A stretch of DNA of 32,756 bases from Chloroflexota bacterium (GTDB lineage: Bacteria; Chloroflexota; Dehalococcoidia; Lucifugimonadales; VXLM01): contig JAPOPA010000396.1 of NCBI GenBank assembly GCA_026713145.1, positions 1 through 32,756 on the forward strand, given 5' to 3'. The position numbers and the translations under genes are program-made. The notes under the pieces are model-generated. The model searched no databases. It was not told where the DNA came from and saw nothing but the letters and a program-made list of their open reading frames with translations. Of this stretch, positions 29,797-32,756 are shown piece after piece (position 1 is the stretch's first letter; each line of letters begins with the position of its first letter).

Positions 29797-31341
29797 ATGT
29801 CCATTCCCATCGTCGAGCGAGCCGGGGCCTTCACCACGCGACGGGCGATCGTCGCGACTGAAGGGACGTTCACCTACGGCGACCTGCTCGCGGCGTCGGA
29901 GCGGGGCGCGTCGGAACTGCTGGGCGGCGCCGATGACCTCGACGGCGCGAGGGTCGTGTTTTTGGTGCCCGGTGGGTTCCAGTACGTCGCCATGCAGTGG
30001 GCTATTTGGCGTGCGGGCGGCGTCGCCGTGCCGCTTGCGCTCTCGGAGACGGAGCGCGAGATTCGGTACAAGATCGACGACACCGAGCCCGCCGCCCTCA
30101 TCACCCATCCCGACTTTGCCAATACACTCCGTCCTCTCGCCGAGGAGGGAGATACTCGCTTTTTCATAACGACCGAGTTACTCGGTGGCGACCGGACGGC
30201 TTCCTTGCCGGATGTCGACCCCGAACGGGCCGCGATGATCCTCTACACGAGCGGCACCACGTCCGACCCAAAGGGAGTGGTCGCGACGCACCGGAACGTC
30301 GAGGCGCAGGTTGTGAGCCTCGTTGAGGCGTGGGGCTGGTCTTCCGACGACCGCATCCTCAACCATCTGCCGCTTCACCACGTGCACGGCATCATTAACG
30401 CCTTGTCGTGTGCCCTGTGGGTCGGCGCCACGTGCGAGCTTCTCCCACGGTTCGATGCCGAACGGCTCTGGTCACGCATCAGCGACCGCGAACTCACCCT
30501 GTACATGACCGTTCCGACGGTGTACAAGGCCCTCATCGCGGCATGGGAATCAGGATCCCGCGAATGGCAGATGGAGGCATCGGCGGCGTGCTCGAACATG
30601 CGCCTGATGGTCTCCGGCTCCGATGCCCTGCCCGTCGACACGTTCGAGCGATGGCAGGAGATATCGGGACACGGGCTTCTCGAGCGCTATGGCATGACGG
30701 AGATCGGCATGGCATTGTCGAATCCGCTGCACGGCGACCGCATCCCCGGTCACGTCGGCGCTCCGCTGCCGGGCGTCGAGGTAAGACTGGCCGACCTCGA
30801 TCTCGCCCTGTTTGAGGAGACGGGTGAACGCCGCTACGGGGAAAGTGTTGTTGGCCCGAACAGCCCCGGCGAGCTGCAGGTGAGAGGCTCCGGCGTATTT
30901 CAGGAGTACTGGCGCAAGCCTGACGCCACACGCGAGGCCTTCACCGACGACGGATGGTTCTTCACCGGCGACATCGCGTCGGTGAACGAAGACGGCATGT
31001 ACCGCATCTGGGGCCGCGCATCGCAGGACCTCATCATATCCGGCGGCGAGAACGTCTCCGCACTCGAGGTCCAGCGCGAGTTGCTGATGCACCCGGAGAT
31101 CGACTCCTGCGCCGTCGTGGGCGTCAAGGACCCGTTCTGGGGCAAGGCAGTATCCGCAGCGGTCATCACGCGAAACGGGAGCGGGCTGGACAGGGACGCC
31201 CTCCGCGAGTGGGCGAAAGGACGGCTGGCGCCCTACAAGGCACCCCAGCGAGTGATTTTTGTAAATGATCTACCCCGCAACGCCATGGGCAAGATCGTCA
31301 AGCCCAAAGTGCGCGACCTCTTCAAGGAAGCGACCAACTAA
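29797..31341 (+). CDS. Acyl-CoA synthetase, AMP-binding (malonyl-CoA/long-chain synthetase-like)
   Basis: From the ATG at 29797 the protein has 514 residues. It is an ANL-superfamily adenylating enzyme that activates a carboxylic acid as an acyl-AMP and then forms the CoA thioester. Core motifs: ILYTSGTTSDPKGV (148-161, P-loop), LPLHHVHG, ERYGMTEIG (296-304) and GWFFTGDIA. The adenylation lysine K499 is in NAMGKIVKP. The LHHVHG pattern and length resemble malonyl-CoA (MatB-like) synthetases, but Arg residues that read the second carboxylate were not verified. An ATG at 29743 is in frame but lies upstream of the probable promoter. It is divergent from the TIR-like gene. Confidence 0.93.
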   Translation: MSIPIVERAGAFTTRRAIVATEGTFTYGDLLAASERGASELLGGADDLDGARVVFLVPGGFQYVAMQWAIWRAGGVAVPLALSETEREIRYKIDDTEPAALITHPDFANTLRPLAEEGDTRFFITTELLGGDRTASLPDVDPERAAMILYTSGTTSDPKGVVATHRNVEAQVVSLVEAWGWSSDDRILNHLPLHHVHGIINALSCALWVGATCELLPRFDAERLWSRISDRELTLYMTVPTVYKALIAAWESGSREWQMEASAACSNMRLMVSGSDALPVDTFERWQEISGHGLLERYGMTEIGMALSNPLHGDRIPGHVGAPLPGVEVRLADLDLALFEETGERRYGESVVGPNSPGELQVRGSGVFQEYWRKPDATREAFTDDGWFFTGDIASVNEDGMYRIWGRASQDLIISGGENVSALEVQRELLMHPEIDSCAVVGVKDPFWGKAVSAAVITRNGSGLDRDALREWAKGRLAPYKAPQRVIFVNDLPRNAMGKIVKPKVRDLFKEATN

Positions 31342-31393
31342 TGCCGACAATATAGAATGTCTGCCAAGAACCCCCTACCTAGGTACAGCAATT

Positions 31394-31609
31394 TTGAGTG
31401 ACGCAGAAACCGACGAGGCCGAGATCGACCTCCGGCTTGCCATGCTCAAGCACTGGTACGGCGACCTGTTGACCGAGGATCAGTGGACTGAGATCCGCGA
31501 GGGTGTGCGCGAGGAACTGGTCGAGGTAGCCGACGCCCTCCGCGCCGTCGAGCTTGGATTCGACGACGAGCCCTTCCCGCTCTTCACGCCGTATCGGGGC
31601 GAGGACTAG
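31394..31609 (+). CDS. GatC/AtzG-like small subunit preceding the amidase
   Basis: Starting at TTG 31394 (no better start is in frame nearby) gives 71 residues, ending 3 bases before the amidase ATG. Predicted two-helix layout: RLAMLKHWYGDLLTEDQWTEIREGV and REELVEVADALRAVEL, then a conserved-looking tail GFDDEPFPLFTPYRGED. 'LR-VxLxxDEPxxxFxPYR' tails are typical of GatC and of AtzG/DUF4089 proteins, which wrap around and stabilise amidase-signature partners (GatA, AtzE). Gene order and coupling fit the same arrangement. Assignment is by pattern, not by alignment. Confidence 0.7.
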   Translation: MSDAETDEAEIDLRLAMLKHWYGDLLTEDQWTEIREGVREELVEVADALRAVELGFDDEPFPLFTPYRGED

Positions 31610-31612
31610 CCG

Positions 31613-32756
31613 ATGAATGCATCCGAAATCGTATACAAGCCGGTACGCCAGCTAGCCGGACTTGTACGTGAGAGGCAAGTCTCCCCCGTCGAGCTGACGG
31701 AAGTGTTCCTCGAACGGCTGGAGCGCATCGGCCCGCGCTACAACGCCCTCGTCACCCTCATGCCCGACCGCGCTATGGAAGAGGCGAAACTCGCCGAGCA
31801 GGAGATCGCCTCCGGCTCGTATCGAGGCCCATTGCACGGCATCCCCTACGGTCTCAAGGACCTCTTCGCGGCGGTAGGCGCTCCCACCTCGTGGGGCGCG
31901 ACGCCGTTCAAGGACCAGGTCTTCGACCACGACTCGGCAGTCGCGCGAAAGCTCAACGAGGCCGGAGCGGTGCTGCTCGGCAAGCTGGCCCTCGTTGAGA
32001 TCGCGGGCGGCATTCAATACAAGCAGCCCAACGCGACCTTCACCGGGCCGGGTATCAATCCCTGGGGCGGGACGACATGGGCGGGCGGTTCGTCCAGCGG
32101 CTCGGGCTCCGCCGTCAGCGCCGGCCTTGCTCCTTTCGCCATTGGGTCCGAAACGTGGGGATCGATACTCACGCCCTCATCCAACTGCGGAATCGCAGGA
32201 CTGAGACCGACCTATGGTTTGGTTAGCCGGGCGGGCGGGATGCCTCTTTCATGGACGCTCGACAAGCCGGGGCCCATGTGCCTGACCGCCGACGACTGCG
32301 GGCTGGTAGTAGAGGCCATCGCAGGCCCCGACTCAAACGACCTCGCGGCCACCGACCGCCCCTTCTCATACTCCCCCGAAGCAGTTGACCGTCGCTACAA
32401 GCTCGCGGTGCCAGCCGGAGCGATTGAGGAGGCGGACCCTCCCATGAGACGGAACTTCGAGGCCGCGCTGTCCAGGCTGGAGCGCATCGCAGACATCGAG
32501 GAGGTTGAACTCCCCGACTATCCATACTGGGCCGTGATCACGGCGATCTTCATGGGAGAGTCGGCCACGATATACTCCGAATTCACCGGGAGCGGAAAGT
32601 CGTCCGAGCTTACCGCGCCTGAAGACCGCTACGGAATCTACGCCCGGAGCGCGACGCTTGCCACCGACTACCTCCGGGCAATGCGCATACGCAAGATGAT
32701 CGCCCGCGATGTGGACTCCGTCATGTCCCGCTACGATGCTCTCGTGGGACCCGGCC
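31613..32756 (+). CDS. Amidase-signature family hydrolase (3' end cut by the window)
   Basis: The ATG at 31613 starts an open frame that runs to the right edge (381 codons). The amidase-signature triad is intact: K82 in YGLKDLF, S160 (cis-Ser in GGSSSGSGSA) and nucleophile S184 in ETWGSILTPS; the 24-residue spacing between the two serines is standard. The nucleophile loop reads ETWGS rather than the usual DTGGS, a notable change near the active site. The family hydrolyses amides; GatA, allophanate hydrolase, AtzE and general amidases belong to it. The preceding GatC/AtzG-like gene suggests a two-subunit enzyme. No gatB is seen in the window, so I do not call it gatA. Confidence 0.9.
   Translation, partial: MNASEIVYKPVRQLAGLVRERQVSPVELTEVFLERLERIGPRYNALVTLMPDRAMEEAKLAEQEIASGSYRGPLHGIPYGLKDLFAAVGAPTSWGATPFKDQVFDHDSAVARKLNEAGAVLLGKLALVEIAGGIQYKQPNATFTGPGINPWGGTTWAGGSSSGSGSAVSAGLAPFAIGSETWGSILTPSSNCGIAGLRPTYGLVSRAGGMPLSWTLDKPGPMCLTADDCGLVVEAIAGPDSNDLAATDRPFSYSPEAVDRRYKLAVPAGAIEEADPPMRRNFEAALSRLERIADIEEVELPDYPYWAVITAIFMGESATIYSEFTGSGKSSELTAPEDRYGIYARSATLATDYLRAMRIRKMIARDVDSVMSRYDALVGPG

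Noticed and set aside
31613-32756. Calling the amidase gatA with the small gene as gatC
   Set aside because: No gatB is visible and the nucleophile loop differs from typical GatA, so only the amidase-signature family can be claimed.
1-32756. tRNA, rRNA or complete insertion sequences
   Set aside because: No cloverleaf-like segment ending in the TTCGA arm pattern, no rRNA core sequence and no transposase motif were recognised on reading. A tRNAscan and IS search were not possible.

Overview
This is a bacterial chromosomal window of fairly high GC with compact genes on both strands. Many starts carry clear GGAGG-type Shine-Dalgarno sites, and GTG/TTG starts are common. There are no rRNA or tRNA genes and no complete mobile element. 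The gene mix is an enolase-superfamily enzyme, ornithine cyclodeaminase-like protein, CehA/McbA metallohydrolase, paralogous barrel hydrolases, M24 peptidase, class V aminotransferase, acyl-CoA synthetase and amidase. This suits an uncultured heterotroph such as the SAR202/Dehalococcoidia-type Chloroflexota, but that is inferred from gene content and style; no phylogenetic marker is present.

Layout. 1-2318: an enolase-superfamily enzyme cut by the left edge, then a membrane protein/AlkD-like glycosylase pair, all on the minus strand. 2465-3195: an AT-richer Zeta-toxin-like kinase with an overlapping small partner. 3261-5193: a 2-hydroxyacid dehydrogenase convergent with a GH32-like glycosidase. 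5461-7605: an unusual three-part protein (N-terminal helical domain, bifunctional nuclease domain, Clp N-domain) behind a near-consensus promoter, a perfect hairpin terminator, a VOC protein and a membrane protein. 7794-9574: a thiD/ornithine cyclodeaminase-like operon. 9681-10300: a HigB/HigA-type toxin-antitoxin pair whose palindromic operator lies inside its promoter. 10290-11248: a methyltransferase with a 48-residue basic protein just upstream. 11389-17294: two paralogous glycoside-hydrolase-like barrels separated by a small DUF2007-like gene, then a CehA/McbA metallohydrolase. 17479-21108: a histidine kinase without a response regulator and a sodium/solute symporter whose last stretch is cut off by an in-frame stop. 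21321-24668: an island with an XRE-ImmA regulator/peptidase and an unknown partner, a small membrane protein, a type IIG restriction-modification remnant, and about 0.8 kb of hairpins, a 124-bp duplication, 10-bp-period repeats and a 24-bp minisatellite that runs into the end of an aminotransferase gene. 24649-32756: class V aminotransferase, MFS transporter, M24 peptidase, a TIR-like candidate defence protein, an acyl-CoA synthetase, and a GatC/AtzG-like small protein coupled to an amidase cut by the right edge.

Metabolic theme: breakdown of small organic compounds (carbohydrate-like, hydroxyacid, amide and acyl substrates) with matching uptake systems. A second theme is four separate toxin-antitoxin or defence-like insertions (2.5, 9.7, 21.3-23.8 and 28.4-29.7 kb), mostly AT-richer than their neighbours. 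The best candidates for undescribed biology are the nuclease-domain/Clp-N fusion, the XRE-ImmA pair with its unknown partner, the stand-alone TIR-like protein with a C-terminal winged-helix-like domain, and the paired barrel-hydrolase cluster.
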